DNA of 64,000 nucleotides. It comes from Methylocaldum marinum (GTDB taxonomy: Bacteria > Pseudomonadota > Gammaproteobacteria > Methylococcales > Methylococcaceae). The translations under genes and the position numbers were made by a program. The notes under the pieces were generated by a model, which ran no database searches, was not told where the DNA came from, and saw nothing but the letters and a program-made list of their open reading frames with translations. The stretch is from assembly GCF_003584645.1 (NCBI RefSeq), contig NZ_AP017928.1, positions 5,221,501-5,285,500 of the forward strand, given 5' to 3'. Below are positions 33,876-42,266 of the stretch, in pieces; position 1 is the first letter of the stretch, and every line of letters starts with the position of its first letter.

Positions 33876-35477
33876 TCAGCGCGATTTCGCCGGGATGCGC
33901 AATCGCTGGCCCGGGCGAAGCACGGTTTTTTGCGTAATTGCGTTCAGGGTAAGCAGCTTGCGGATCTTAATGCCGTATTTCGCCGCAATCACATAGGCCG
34001 ACTCGCCGCGACGAACGATATGGACGCGATGTTTCTGTTTCGCCGATGGTTTGGATCCGACCTTGCGTACTGCAGCCTTCCCGCGCTTGGACCTGGTTCG
34101 AACGTCCTCCTGCGGGACCGGCGCCGGAGCGACGAGCAGGCGCGATGCGATTTTCAGCGGCCTTTCGTCGGTATCGATCAATCCGGCAGTCATGATGCTC
34201 CGATCGGCCTCGGCGTACTGCAGTGGCTCATCGGCCGTAGCGTCATCGCCGGCCAATAGTACCGGCTGCACGTAGGGGAGTGCGTCCGAGACGCGCGACA
34301 AGGTGCCGCGAGGAAGCCAGACGTCGATACCGGCAGGAAGAGGACTGCGCCCCTTGATTGCGGCTGCCGTCCAGGCCGGATTGAGTTGGGCCAGCCTGTC
34401 GCGGTCCAGGCGGTGGAGCGTCGCCAGGCGGCTTACCGTCAGGGGAGTGGTGAGACGGCCGAGATCGCGCCTGATCGGCGGTTCGACGAATATGCCCTCC
34501 GGAAAATAGTCGGACAAATTTTGGACGATCGAGCGCACCGCGAGGAACTCGGCATAAAAATTCCGTGACGCGAAACCGAAGGTGGAACCGTCGTAGTAGC
34601 GGACAATCCGCGAAAGGTCCGGCCCGAATTGGGCTTTGGCCCGCGCCATTCCGGCTATGCCGTGATTGTACGAGGTGATGGCCAGTCCCCAGTCGCCGAG
34701 CACATCATAGGCATGAGCGAGGTAGCGTGCAGCGCCGCGTGCGGCAAACACGGGATCGTAACGTTCGTCGACGGTCCGGCTCAGGTGCAGGCACTGGCGA
34801 GCAGTCGCACGCATGAACTGCCACATCCCGACCGCGCCGGCCGAGGAATGTGCGTGATTGACGAAAGACGATTCAATATGGGGAAGCAGGGCGAGGTCGC
34901 CGGGCAGTGCGGCTTCGTGGAATATCCGGCGGAATAGCCGGTCGTATCGACCACTCGCTTCGAGGCCTCTCAGAAAACGCTCGCGCAGGCCGCGCTGACT
35001 GCGTACCCGTTGACTTGCTCCGAACACCGCATTTTCCCCGGCTCGACTGGCCAGGAGATCGAACAGCCGTTGCTGAGGATCATTCAGACTGACACCGAGT
35101 CGCACCCGGCTTTCCAACTCCCGAAGTTGATCTTGGAGTGAGCGTATATGCCAATCCAGGGACTTTTTATGCTCGGGTGTCAGACTCTCGCCATCGACAT
35201 CGGGCAGCCTGATGACGTCGTAGACGACGCCCAAATGAACGCTGTCATGGAGTGCGAACTGATTCAAACGCCAATTCCCGAAGACCTGGCGCCAGAATTT
35301 CACCGCGTCGTGTAATCCCAACGGCTCGACGAACGGGCTGGTCCGTTGATCGTGCATCGCATCGGGAAACGGGCGGGCGAGCGGAACGGTGTCTGAGCCT
35401 GCGGATCCGGCAAAAACGATCGCCAACAATCCGAGCGTTATCCAAGAACGGTTCGAAATTCCCTGTTTCATAACCAT
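33876..35477 (-). CDS. mltD: membrane-bound lytic transglycosylase (MltD-like) with LysM domain
   Basis: From ATG 35477 (GGAG just upstream; 35471 is possible) the product is 533 residues with a signal segment (SWITLGLLAIVFAGSAGSD). The SLT domain includes LLPHIESSFVNHAHSSAGAVGMWQFM, whose Glu is the expected catalytic acid, and LAITSYNHGIAGM. A C-terminal LysM (HIVRRGESAYVIAAKYGIKIRKLL...RPGQRLRIP) follows a basic linker. It cleaves peptidoglycan to 1,6-anhydromuropeptides. Unlike E. coli MltD there is no evident lipobox, and only one LysM repeat is seen. Confidence 0.88.
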   Translation of the reverse strand: MVMKQGISNRSWITLGLLAIVFAGSAGSDTVPLARPFPDAMHDQRTSPFVEPLGLHDAVKFWRQVFGNWRLNQFALHDSVHLGVVYDVIRLPDVDGESLTPEHKKSLDWHIRSLQDQLRELESRVRLGVSLNDPQQRLFDLLASRAGENAVFGASQRVRSQRGLRERFLRGLEASGRYDRLFRRIFHEAALPGDLALLPHIESSFVNHAHSSAGAVGMWQFMRATARQCLHLSRTVDERYDPVFAARGAARYLAHAYDVLGDWGLAITSYNHGIAGMARAKAQFGPDLSRIVRYYDGSTFGFASRNFYAEFLAVRSIVQNLSDYFPEGIFVEPPIRRDLGRLTTPLTVSRLATLHRLDRDRLAQLNPAWTAAAIKGRSPLPAGIDVWLPRGTLSRVSDALPYVQPVLLAGDDATADEPLQYAEADRSIMTAGLIDTDERPLKIASRLLVAPAPVPQEDVRTRSKRGKAAVRKVGSKPSAKQKHRVHIVRRGESAYVIAAKYGIKIRKLLTLNAITQKTVLRPGQRLRIPAKSR

Positions 35478-35898
35478 CGATCTCCATCCTTGACAAACGG
35501 TCGACAGCAGATGAATGACTGTCTTTATCGAGGCGTTTCGGGGAAAACCGGCAAGCCCCCGAGTCCGCCGGACTAAGTATCTCTCCGTAGCCGGGCTGCG
35601 GCAAGTCTTATCCGCAATCGGTTCGGGCGACCGCCACGGCCTCATCGGCTCGGGGTGGAGGTGGTCAGGGAACCGTTAAAAGCCTCTACCCGACTTCGAG
35701 GCGGCACGTCGCGTGAGAGCGGTGCCATGTCTTTCCCAAGCACGCACCCTGCATGACGCCGTTGATCGGCGACACATCGGTGGTGGCCGGGGTTATGGCC
35801 GATTTCCGGCAGAACAAGCCAGCTTCCGCGCGACATTGATTTCATGAGTTGCCGCCGGACAAACCGTTTGCGGAAAGAAAAGTTCCCACTTATCCTAA

Positions 35899-35918
35899 AC
35901 TAAACCGTACAGTTTAGT
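35899..35918. promoter_or_regulatory. 20-bp palindromic operator candidate upstream of the EmrB-type gene
   Basis: ACTAAACCGTACAGTTTAGT is a near-perfect palindrome (one mismatched pair), of the size and style bound by TetR-family repressors. It lies 128 bases before the efflux pump start. It would allow repression of the pump by a regulator encoded outside this window (inference). The rest of 35646-36045 holds nothing recognised. Confidence 0.6.
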
Positions 35919-36045
35919 ATGACGCGACCGCTATGATTCATCTAGTGCCCTTTCGAGGTTCGCCGCCTGTCCTTTTTCAATTCCCCGCAAACGTGATGAA
36001 GCGCAGTTCATCGCTCGGGAACGAGAACCGGATTCGCTAGCGCTT

Positions 36046-37674
36046 ATGGCGGTAAGCTCAGCGGAGAAAATCCGTCCCGCGACGGACGCCGGCAACGCGG
36101 CGGAAAGCGCCAGCCAGATCCTGCCGACTCCGGAAAGAGAACTCGGCCGAGCTGAATGGATCGGCTTTACCGGCATGATCTTCGGGGTATTCATGGCGGT
36201 CCTCGATATCCAGATCGTCGCCAGTTCGCTGGCGCAGATCCAGGCGGGGCTCTCGGCGACGCCGGACGAAATCGGCTGGGTGCAAACCGCCTATCTCATC
36301 GCGGAAGTGGTGATCATTCCCCTGTCGGGGTGGTTGGGCCGGGCCTTATCGACGCGTTATATGTTCGTCCTCGCTTGTGGCGGCTTCACCGTGATGAGCT
36401 TCTGCTGCGCACTGGCCTGGGATCTGCCCTCGATGGTGGTGTTCCGGGCTCTGCAGGGATTGTTCGGCGGAGCCATGATCCCGTCGATCTTCGCGGTGAT
36501 CTACACCTTGTTCCCGCCCCGCCTGCAACCGCCGATCACCATTCTGGTCGGATTGGTGGTTACCGTTGCGCCCACCGCAGGCCCGGTGCTGGGTGGCTAT
36601 CTTACCGAAACGGCGTCCTGGAAAGCGCTGTTTCTGATCAACCTGTTGCCGGGATTCCTGGTTTGTCTTGCGATCTGGCGCTTCCTGCGTATCGACGACC
36701 CGGAATGGGACTTGCTGAACCGAATCGATTTCCGCGGCATCTTGTACATCGTGGTTTTTCTCGGCAGCCTGCAATTCGTGCTGGAAGAAGGCGCCCGCAA
36801 AGACTGGTTCGAAAGCGGCGAGATCTTATTCTTCGCGGGTCTCGCCGCGGTGGGCGGCATCGCCATGTTCCATCGCGAATTGACCTTCGCTCATCCGATC
36901 GTGGACCTGCGGGCGTTCCGCAACCGCAATTTCGCCATCGGCTGCGTGTTCAGCTTCATTCTCGGCATCGGACTGTACACCATGGTCTATCTGATTCCGG
37001 TGTACCTGGCCGGGGTCAAGGGGCTGAACAGTCTACAGATCGGCGAGTACGTCATGGTGACCGGTTTGTTCCAGTTCGTATCCGCCTTTGTCGCCGGCCC
37101 GTTGTCCAAGATGCTGGATTCCCGCCTGATGCTGGCCGGCGGGTTGGCGCTCTACGGCACCGGCGCCTGGATGAACGGCAGTCTCACCGCGGAGGCCGGC
37201 TATTGGGAGTTCTTCTGGCCTCAAGCCGTGGAAGGTTTCGCCTTGATGTTCTGCTTCCTGGCAATCAGCGGTCTGGCTCTCGGCACCTTGCCGACGGACG
37301 AGGTCAAGAACGCCAGCGGCCTTTTCAATCTGACGCGGAACCTGGGGGGAGCCATCGGCATCGCCGTCAGCAGTTCCTTGCAAATCCGCTATGTCAAGGC
37401 GCATTACGCGGCCCTTCGCGAATCCGTGACGGCTGGTTCCGGGCAGGCTGAAGCGCTGATCGCCGGGTTGCAGGGGCAGATGGCTGGATTCTCCTTGCCC
37501 GATAGCGAGAAAGCGGCATTTAAGCACCTGTACGAGTGGGTGATGCGAGAAGCCGAGGTCATGGCCGCGAACGATTTGTTCCGCCTGCTGGGGGCTATTT
37601 TCTTCGCTTCCCTGCTGCTGATGCCCCTGGTCAAAAAAGTGTCGACGGACTCTGGAGCGTCTGTGGGGCATTAA
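36046..37674 (+). CDS. DHA2-family (EmrB-type) MFS efflux permease
   Basis: The 542-residue protein has about 14 membrane segments and the DHA2 signatures FMAVLDIQIVASSLAQIQAGL near residues 48-68 and WVQTAYLIAEVVIIPLSGWL in the following helix, plus GPVLGGYL in helix 5. It probably exports drugs or toxic hydrophobic compounds by proton antiport, normally with an EmrA/HlyD-type adaptor and TolC. No adaptor gene is adjacent. The start has no clear ribosome-binding site. Confidence 0.92.
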   Translation: MAVSSAEKIRPATDAGNAAESASQILPTPERELGRAEWIGFTGMIFGVFMAVLDIQIVASSLAQIQAGLSATPDEIGWVQTAYLIAEVVIIPLSGWLGRALSTRYMFVLACGGFTVMSFCCALAWDLPSMVVFRALQGLFGGAMIPSIFAVIYTLFPPRLQPPITILVGLVVTVAPTAGPVLGGYLTETASWKALFLINLLPGFLVCLAIWRFLRIDDPEWDLLNRIDFRGILYIVVFLGSLQFVLEEGARKDWFESGEILFFAGLAAVGGIAMFHRELTFAHPIVDLRAFRNRNFAIGCVFSFILGIGLYTMVYLIPVYLAGVKGLNSLQIGEYVMVTGLFQFVSAFVAGPLSKMLDSRLMLAGGLALYGTGAWMNGSLTAEAGYWEFFWPQAVEGFALMFCFLAISGLALGTLPTDEVKNASGLFNLTRNLGGAIGIAVSSSLQIRYVKAHYAALRESVTAGSGQAEALIAGLQGQMAGFSLPDSEKAAFKHLYEWVMREAEVMAANDLFRLLGAIFFASLLLMPLVKKVSTDSGASVGH

Positions 37675-37775
37675 TGTTGGCGGGATAGGGCGTGTTCATG
37701 TCGCTCATATGGCAAAACTGGCTTGGCGGAAGTCCTTTGCCGCCTTCAGTCGGTGTAAATCGACGCAAGTCTTCG

Positions 37776-37925
37776 GAGGTCGGCAATCTCTTTGCCGGCG
37801 AAGACGCATGGTCGGGGCGTGGCGTCGGGAATGGATTCCCGACCTACTAAGGGGCACGGTCGTAGGTCGGCAATCCCTTGCCGACGAAGGTGCTCGGTCG
37901 GGTCGTGACGTCGGGAAAGGATTCT
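37776..37925. repeat. pair of BIME-like palindromic repeats (units 37776-37847 and 37862-37925)
   Basis: Each unit is about 64-72 bases, starting with GTAGGTCGGCAATCCCTTGC-like sequence and ending with GTCGGGAAAGGATTCCCGAC-like sequence; the outer arms GTAGGTCGG/CCGACCTAC... are complementary. The second unit is truncated at its 3' end (GGATTCTAAATG). The same units occur as a pair at 58883-59043. They have no coding capacity. Confidence 0.85.
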
Positions 37926-37984
37926 AAATGTACCTGGCCGAAAACGCCGAAGCCTGTTCCGGCCCGGACGCATGCCCCCGATAA

Positions 37985-38230
37985 CTATCCACAGTTTTAG
38001 TGGACAAGCCTGTGGATAAATATGGGGATGAAACCGGCAGTGCCTGATGTTTTCGGGCTTTACGTTAGCCTGTACAGGTTTTCTCCAGAGTCTGTCCTAG
38101 CCTGATAAAAAATGTAAGTTATTGATTATTGAATCGCGTTTTATTGGCGAGCGACGGATTGGCAACTTACGGCAACACCGTGAGCATGCGCCGTTCGTCG
38201 CCAATCCTGTCAAGTCTTGACAGTGGATAA
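37985..38230. other. cluster of DnaA-box-like sequences with AT-rich tract
   Basis: TGTGGATAA at 38011-38019 is an exact reverse-complement DnaA box. CTATCCACA at 37985-37993 and AGTGGATAA at 38222-38230 differ by one base from the consensus. An AT-rich tract (38106-38145) lies between them. The arrangement resembles a replication origin or DnaA-titration site, but no dnaA, rpmH or gidA gene is nearby. Confidence 0.35.
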
Positions 38231-38329
38231 CTTTCCGGTTGCGTATCGAAGATGTTTCGGTCCGGCTCGGAAGTGGGTCGAAAATCGCATTGCCCGGTCC
38301 GGTCAGCGGTCGATGGAAGGAGAGGCGGC

Positions 38330-38734
38330 TTAAATGATCTGGTATAGCCCGTCCAGCACAAGCGTATTGGGGCTGATCATGCCCACGACGTTGCGGCCAT
38401 CCAGTACCGGGGCGCGCACCAGGTTGTGGTTTGCGAACAGGCGGGAGCAGTAGCGGATATCCATGTCGGGATGCACCGAAATCACCGGCTTGCTCATGAT
38501 TTCGTAGACGTTGACCCGGTCCGGAGCCCGGTCTTTCGCCAATACGTGCCGAGCAATATCACCGGCGGTAATCAAGCCGTATTCGTCGTCATCGTGCCGC
38601 TTGTTGACCACCAGCACCGAGGTTCGCATCGATTTCATTTTCTTCAAGGCTTCGCTGATGGTGGCGATGCCGTCGATGGTTCCGAAATCGGTCTTCATCA
38701 CGTCCCGGACCCGGATAATGGGTTTCTTATCCAT
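38330..38734 (-). CDS. CBS-pair protein
   Basis: The 134-residue protein consists of two CBS motifs (VRDVMKTDFGTIDGIATISEAL...GLITAGDIARHVL and VYEIMSKPVISVHPDMDI...VGMISPNTLVL). CBS pairs bind adenine nucleotides and regulate partners. Its ATG shares one base with the stop of the PII-like gene (TGATG), so translation is coupled. As the last gene of the DUF1538 operon it probably acts as an energy-status regulator of that membrane system (inference). Confidence 0.9.
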   Translation of the reverse strand: MDKKPIIRVRDVMKTDFGTIDGIATISEALKKMKSMRTSVLVVNKRHDDDEYGLITAGDIARHVLAKDRAPDRVNVYEIMSKPVISVHPDMDIRYCSRLFANHNLVRAPVLDGRNVVGMISPNTLVLDGLYQII

Positions 38735-39084
38735 CAGAGCTCCTCCTCGACGATGCGGGTTAAGGTTTCCACCTGATGCGTGATCCCTACGGCGTCTTCC
38801 ACATCGACTTGAAGTGCGATTCCAGTGCCGGGCCTTTCGTCGAATTCGCCCGCTCGCGCGATGGCTTCCAGGATATGTCGAGTCAGATGCTCCTCGACCA
38901 GGAACAGCAGCACGTCTCTTTGGCTTTCCAGGCTCATCCCGAAAAATGTTTTCTCTCGCTTGAGTCCTTCGCCGCGGGCATTGGCGATGATGGTGGCGCC
39001 GGTCGCGCCATGTGCACGGGCAGTTTTCAGGATGAGATCGGTTTTCTCGTCTTCGACGAAGACGATGATCAGTTTGAAGCGCAT
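38734..39084 (-). CDS. PII-like signalling protein
   Basis: The 116-residue protein has the PII ferredoxin-like layout (KLIIVFVEDEKTDLILKTARAHGATGATIIANARG, then VEEHLTRHILEAIARAGEFDERPGTGIALQVDVEDAVGI). The T-loop is short and lacks the uridylylation tyrosine of GlnB/GlnK, as in PII-like rather than canonical PII proteins. It lies between two DUF1538 genes and the CBS gene. A nucleotide-binding sensor of the membrane complex is likely (inference). Confidence 0.8.
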   Translation of the reverse strand: MRFKLIIVFVEDEKTDLILKTARAHGATGATIIANARGEGLKREKTFFGMSLESQRDVLLFLVEEHLTRHILEAIARAGEFDERPGTGIALQVDVEDAVGITHQVETLTRIVEEEL

Positions 39085-39095
39085 ATGAGGCTACC

Positions 39096-39878
39096 TTAGT
39101 CGTTGTCGGTCGCTTGATTTCGCTGGCTCCACCACATGGCGACCTGGGCATAACCAAGCACGTTAATTATAGGGATCAGGCAGGTGAACGCAATCAGCCC
39201 AAAACCGTCGAGCAAGGGATTGCGGCCGGGAACGGCGGCGGCCAGACCCAATCCGAGTGCGGTAACAATGGGCACTGTCACGGTCGACGAGGCCACATTG
39301 CCGGAATCGAACGCGAGTCCGGCGATGAGCTTGGGAGCGAATGCGGTTTGAACAGCCACTATGGCATACCCCGTAAGGATGTAAGCGTACAGCGGAGCGC
39401 CGGTAACGATCCTGAATGTACCGAGCGCCAGTCCGCAACCTACGCCCAAGGCGACGGCAAGACGCAGCGGTAAGGCTTTGATGCTTCCGGCTGAAATCTC
39501 CGATGCCTTGACAGCAACGGCGATTAGGGTGGGTTCGGCCATGGCTGTGGCGAACCCAATACTCCCGGCGAACAGATAGACCCAGATATAGCCGTACCAG
39601 TGAACACGATCGGGATCGTGCTCGTCACCGAGAAATTGCGGCGCGGTCAGCTGTTGCGCCATCAGCTCGCCAATAGGAAACAGCGCCATTTTTAGACCCG
39701 AAAGAAACAGGGCGATTCCCAGCATGACGTAGAAAAAGCCCGCGACAATCCGGCCCGGATGGGACAAGGGTTTTCGCAAGACCAGAAACTGGAAAACCAG
39801 TAGTATCCCGATGATCGGGGCTACGGAGCGCAATGTCTCCAGCAGGGTGGTTCCGAATTCGTGCAGCCACTCGTTCAT
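39096..39878 (-). CDS. DUF1538 membrane protein (second)
   Basis: The 260-residue protein has about seven membrane segments and shares with its neighbour the repeated pattern FLSGLKMALFPIGELMA / GFATAMAEPTLIAVAVKASEIS / FDSGNVASSTVTVPIVTALGLGLAAAVPGRNPLLDGFGLIAF. The two genes thus encode paralogous DUF1538 halves, each about 250 residues. The conserved ..AEPALIAVA.. and ..SSTVTVP.. segments look like ion or substrate sites. Substrate unknown; neighbouring PII-like and CBS proteins suggest regulated transport. Its ATG overlaps the stop of the upstream DUF1538 gene. Confidence 0.88.
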   Translation of the reverse strand: MNEWLHEFGTTLLETLRSVAPIIGILLVFQFLVLRKPLSHPGRIVAGFFYVMLGIALFLSGLKMALFPIGELMAQQLTAPQFLGDEHDPDRVHWYGYIWVYLFAGSIGFATAMAEPTLIAVAVKASEISAGSIKALPLRLAVALGVGCGLALGTFRIVTGAPLYAYILTGYAIVAVQTAFAPKLIAGLAFDSGNVASSTVTVPIVTALGLGLAAAVPGRNPLLDGFGLIAFTCLIPIINVLGYAQVAMWWSQRNQATDND

Positions 39879-40633
39879 GCAAATATCCCGTATCCCATGA
39901 CGAAGATCATAGACATCAAGGCCGCCAGGGCGATCAATCCGAAGCCGTCACTTACAGGATTGCGGCCGGGGATGGAAGAAGAGAGGCCAACGCCGAGTGC
40001 AGTCACCAGAGGCACGGTAATGGTGGAGGTGGTGATGCCGCCGGAATCGTAGGCGATGCCGATGATTTCGGGCGGCGCGAAAATCGTCATGATCGCAACG
40101 CCCAGGTAGCCTGCAATGATAACATACGGGAGCGGCCAGCCGCGAATGATGCGGATTGAGCTGATAATCAGCGCGCAGCCCACGGCCAGGGCGACCGTGA
40201 GGCGAAGGCCGAGAGCGTATGATTTGCGGGCTTCTTCCGACGCGGTGACGGCTCCGTTGTCGGCGGCGATGCGGGCTGCTTCGTCGGCGACGGCAATAAG
40301 GGCAGGCTCGGCCACGGTGGCGCCGAAGCCCAGGGCGAAAACGAACACCAGCATCCAAAATAGGCTGCCTTTGCGGACGAACGCATGGGCCATGCTTTCG
40401 CCCAGCGGGAACAGCCCCAGTTTCAAGCCCTGCATAAAGAAGGTCAGACCCACAACGACCAGCAGCATGCCGGCGACGAATTGGCCGGTTTCCGGAATCG
40501 GCTGCTGTATGACCAGGATTTGAAAGAACAGGATGACTGCCAATACCGGCACCAGGTCCAGTGCGCTGGTGAACAACTGCCGAAAGAAGCGGCTATGCCA
40601 AACCCGTTCGATGAAAGGAAATTTTGACCCCAT
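39875..40633 (-). CDS. DUF1538 membrane protein (first)
   Basis: The 252-residue paralogue of the 39096-39878 product has FFMQGLKLGLFPLGESMA, FGATVAEPALIAVADEAARIA and YDSGGITTSTITVPLVTALGVGLSSSIPGRNPVSDGFGLIALA. It is the first gene of the four-gene minus-strand operon (DUF1538, DUF1538, PII-like, CBS); the DUF1538 genes overlap by 4 bases. The two proteins probably form a heteromeric membrane complex. DUF1538 proteins are predicted permeases; no substrate is known to me. Confidence 0.88.
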   Translation of the reverse strand: MGSKFPFIERVWHSRFFRQLFTSALDLVPVLAVILFFQILVIQQPIPETGQFVAGMLLVVVGLTFFMQGLKLGLFPLGESMAHAFVRKGSLFWMLVFVFALGFGATVAEPALIAVADEAARIAADNGAVTASEEARKSYALGLRLTVALAVGCALIISSIRIIRGWPLPYVIIAGYLGVAIMTIFAPPEIIGIAYDSGGITTSTITVPLVTALGVGLSSSIPGRNPVSDGFGLIALAALMSMIFVMGYGIFA

Positions 40634-40999
40634 AAGTACGATCGTGAATTTTGCTCGATATGGATGGGTGGAAGTGCGACCGCATTACTGGCAACCTGGC
40701 GATCGCGCATGCCCCAACTCTGCGGAAATCGCCTCTTCCAGGTCGTTTCGAACCGACGAGGTCGAGAGGCTTTGCGCGAGTAGTGCACTCAGGGTGGAAT
40801 AGCCTAATCATCGGCCATTTTGACCGTGCTGTGCAAGGGGGCTGTCACACTGGCGGCACATTAAGCCGGTATAATGCTTAACCCAAATAGCGATGATTGA
40901 ACGCGTGCCGGACTTGACCGCCGATATATTTTTCCGGTTCTCTAGGTGTTGTTTCCCCATACGAGTTCGCCGAATCGCCACATCGGGAGAATATGTTCC

Positions 41000-42232
41000 A
41001 TGGAATACCCGGTACACGGATTCTTCCTCAACCTTTTGATCATTCTCCTGAGCGCGCGCATGTTCGCCGAACTGGCGGCGCTGGCGCGGGTGCCTCCCGT
41101 GGTCGGGGAACTCTTGGCCGGCGTCGTTTTGGGGCCGACGGCGCTGGGTTGGATCGAACCGAGCCAGACCATTCGTATGCTGGCCGAAATCGGCATCATT
41201 TTGCTGTTGTTCGAGGCGGGCCTCGAAACCGACATCCGCCAGTTGGCGCGCGCCGGCTTCAAATCCTCGATCGTGGCGATCTGCGGCTTCGCCTTGCCGT
41301 TCGTCTTCGGCTTTCTCGTAAGCCATGAAGTTTTCCAACGCCCGATGCTCGAATCCCTGTTCATCGGCGGAACCCTGACTGCCACCAGCATCGGCATCAC
41401 CATACGGGTGCTGACCGATTTGCACCAGAGGCAGTCGCATGAAGCGCAACTGGTGCTCGGGGCCGCGGTAATCGACGATATTCTGGGCGTGGTCCTGCTC
41501 GCGATTCTCTACGAGTTTTCCATCGGCGGCGGCATCAGTTATGTAAACGCCGGTAGGGTGCTGCTGTTCATCGCCATATTTTTTCTGCTGGCTCCGATTT
41601 GCGCCAAGCTCATATCGCTGGTGATCCGGCGCTTCGACGAATTCAGCCAAACGCCGGGGCTGATTCCCACCACCGTCGTGTCCCTGGTTCTGTTTTTCGC
41701 CTGGTTGTCCCATGAAATCGGCGCACCCGAACTGCTCGGCGGATTCGCGGCGGGACTCGCCCTGTCCCGGCGGTTTTTTCTGCCGTTCGGTCTGGCCGTA
41801 CACGCCGGTTCCGAATTCGCCGAACGCATCGACAACCAGATGCGCCCCATAATTTATCTGTTCGTGCCGATTTTTTTCGTGATGGTCGGGCTGTCGCTGA
41901 ATCTCCGAACCATCGATTGGACGTCGCCGTTCATCTGGGTGTTCTCGCTGTCCCTGATCGGCGCGGCAATTGCGGGCAAGCTGTTCAGCGCGCTGTTCAT
42001 CAGCGAGCGCTGGGTGACGCGTTTTGCCGTGGGGCTGGCGATGATTCCGCGCGGCGAGGTGGGGCTCATTTTTGCGGAACTGGGGCGTACGTCGAATATC
42101 TTGAGCAATGAAATCTATGCCGCCTTGATCATCGTCATCGCGTTTACCACCATCTTCGCACCGCTGCTGCTTAAAGGGTATTACAACGTGCTCGGGTCTA
42201 GGCTTGCGGCAGAACCGGTTCGTCGACGGTAA
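41000..42232 (+). CDS. CPA2-type cation/proton antiporter
   Basis: The 410-residue protein starts at 41000 after GGGAGAAT. It has about 12 membrane segments and the Kef/NapA-type signatures ARMFAELAALARVPPVVGELLAGVVLGP near the start, LGAAVIDDILGVVLLAILYEFSIG with the paired Asp of the ion site, and ELLGGFAAGLALSR. It is membrane-only, with no TrkA-type C-terminal domain. It exchanges Na+ or K+ for H+; specificity unclear. It is divergent from the DUF1538 operon. Confidence 0.92.
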   Translation: MEYPVHGFFLNLLIILLSARMFAELAALARVPPVVGELLAGVVLGPTALGWIEPSQTIRMLAEIGIILLLFEAGLETDIRQLARAGFKSSIVAICGFALPFVFGFLVSHEVFQRPMLESLFIGGTLTATSIGITIRVLTDLHQRQSHEAQLVLGAAVIDDILGVVLLAILYEFSIGGGISYVNAGRVLLFIAIFFLLAPICAKLISLVIRRFDEFSQTPGLIPTTVVSLVLFFAWLSHEIGAPELLGGFAAGLALSRRFFLPFGLAVHAGSEFAERIDNQMRPIIYLFVPIFFVMVGLSLNLRTIDWTSPFIWVFSLSLIGAAIAGKLFSALFISERWVTRFAVGLAMIPRGEVGLIFAELGRTSNILSNEIYAALIIVIAFTTIFAPLLLKGYYNVLGSRLAAEPVRRR

Positions 42233-42266
42233 ATCCCGAGCCTTGCCCCGCGACGGGCGGTTTCCG

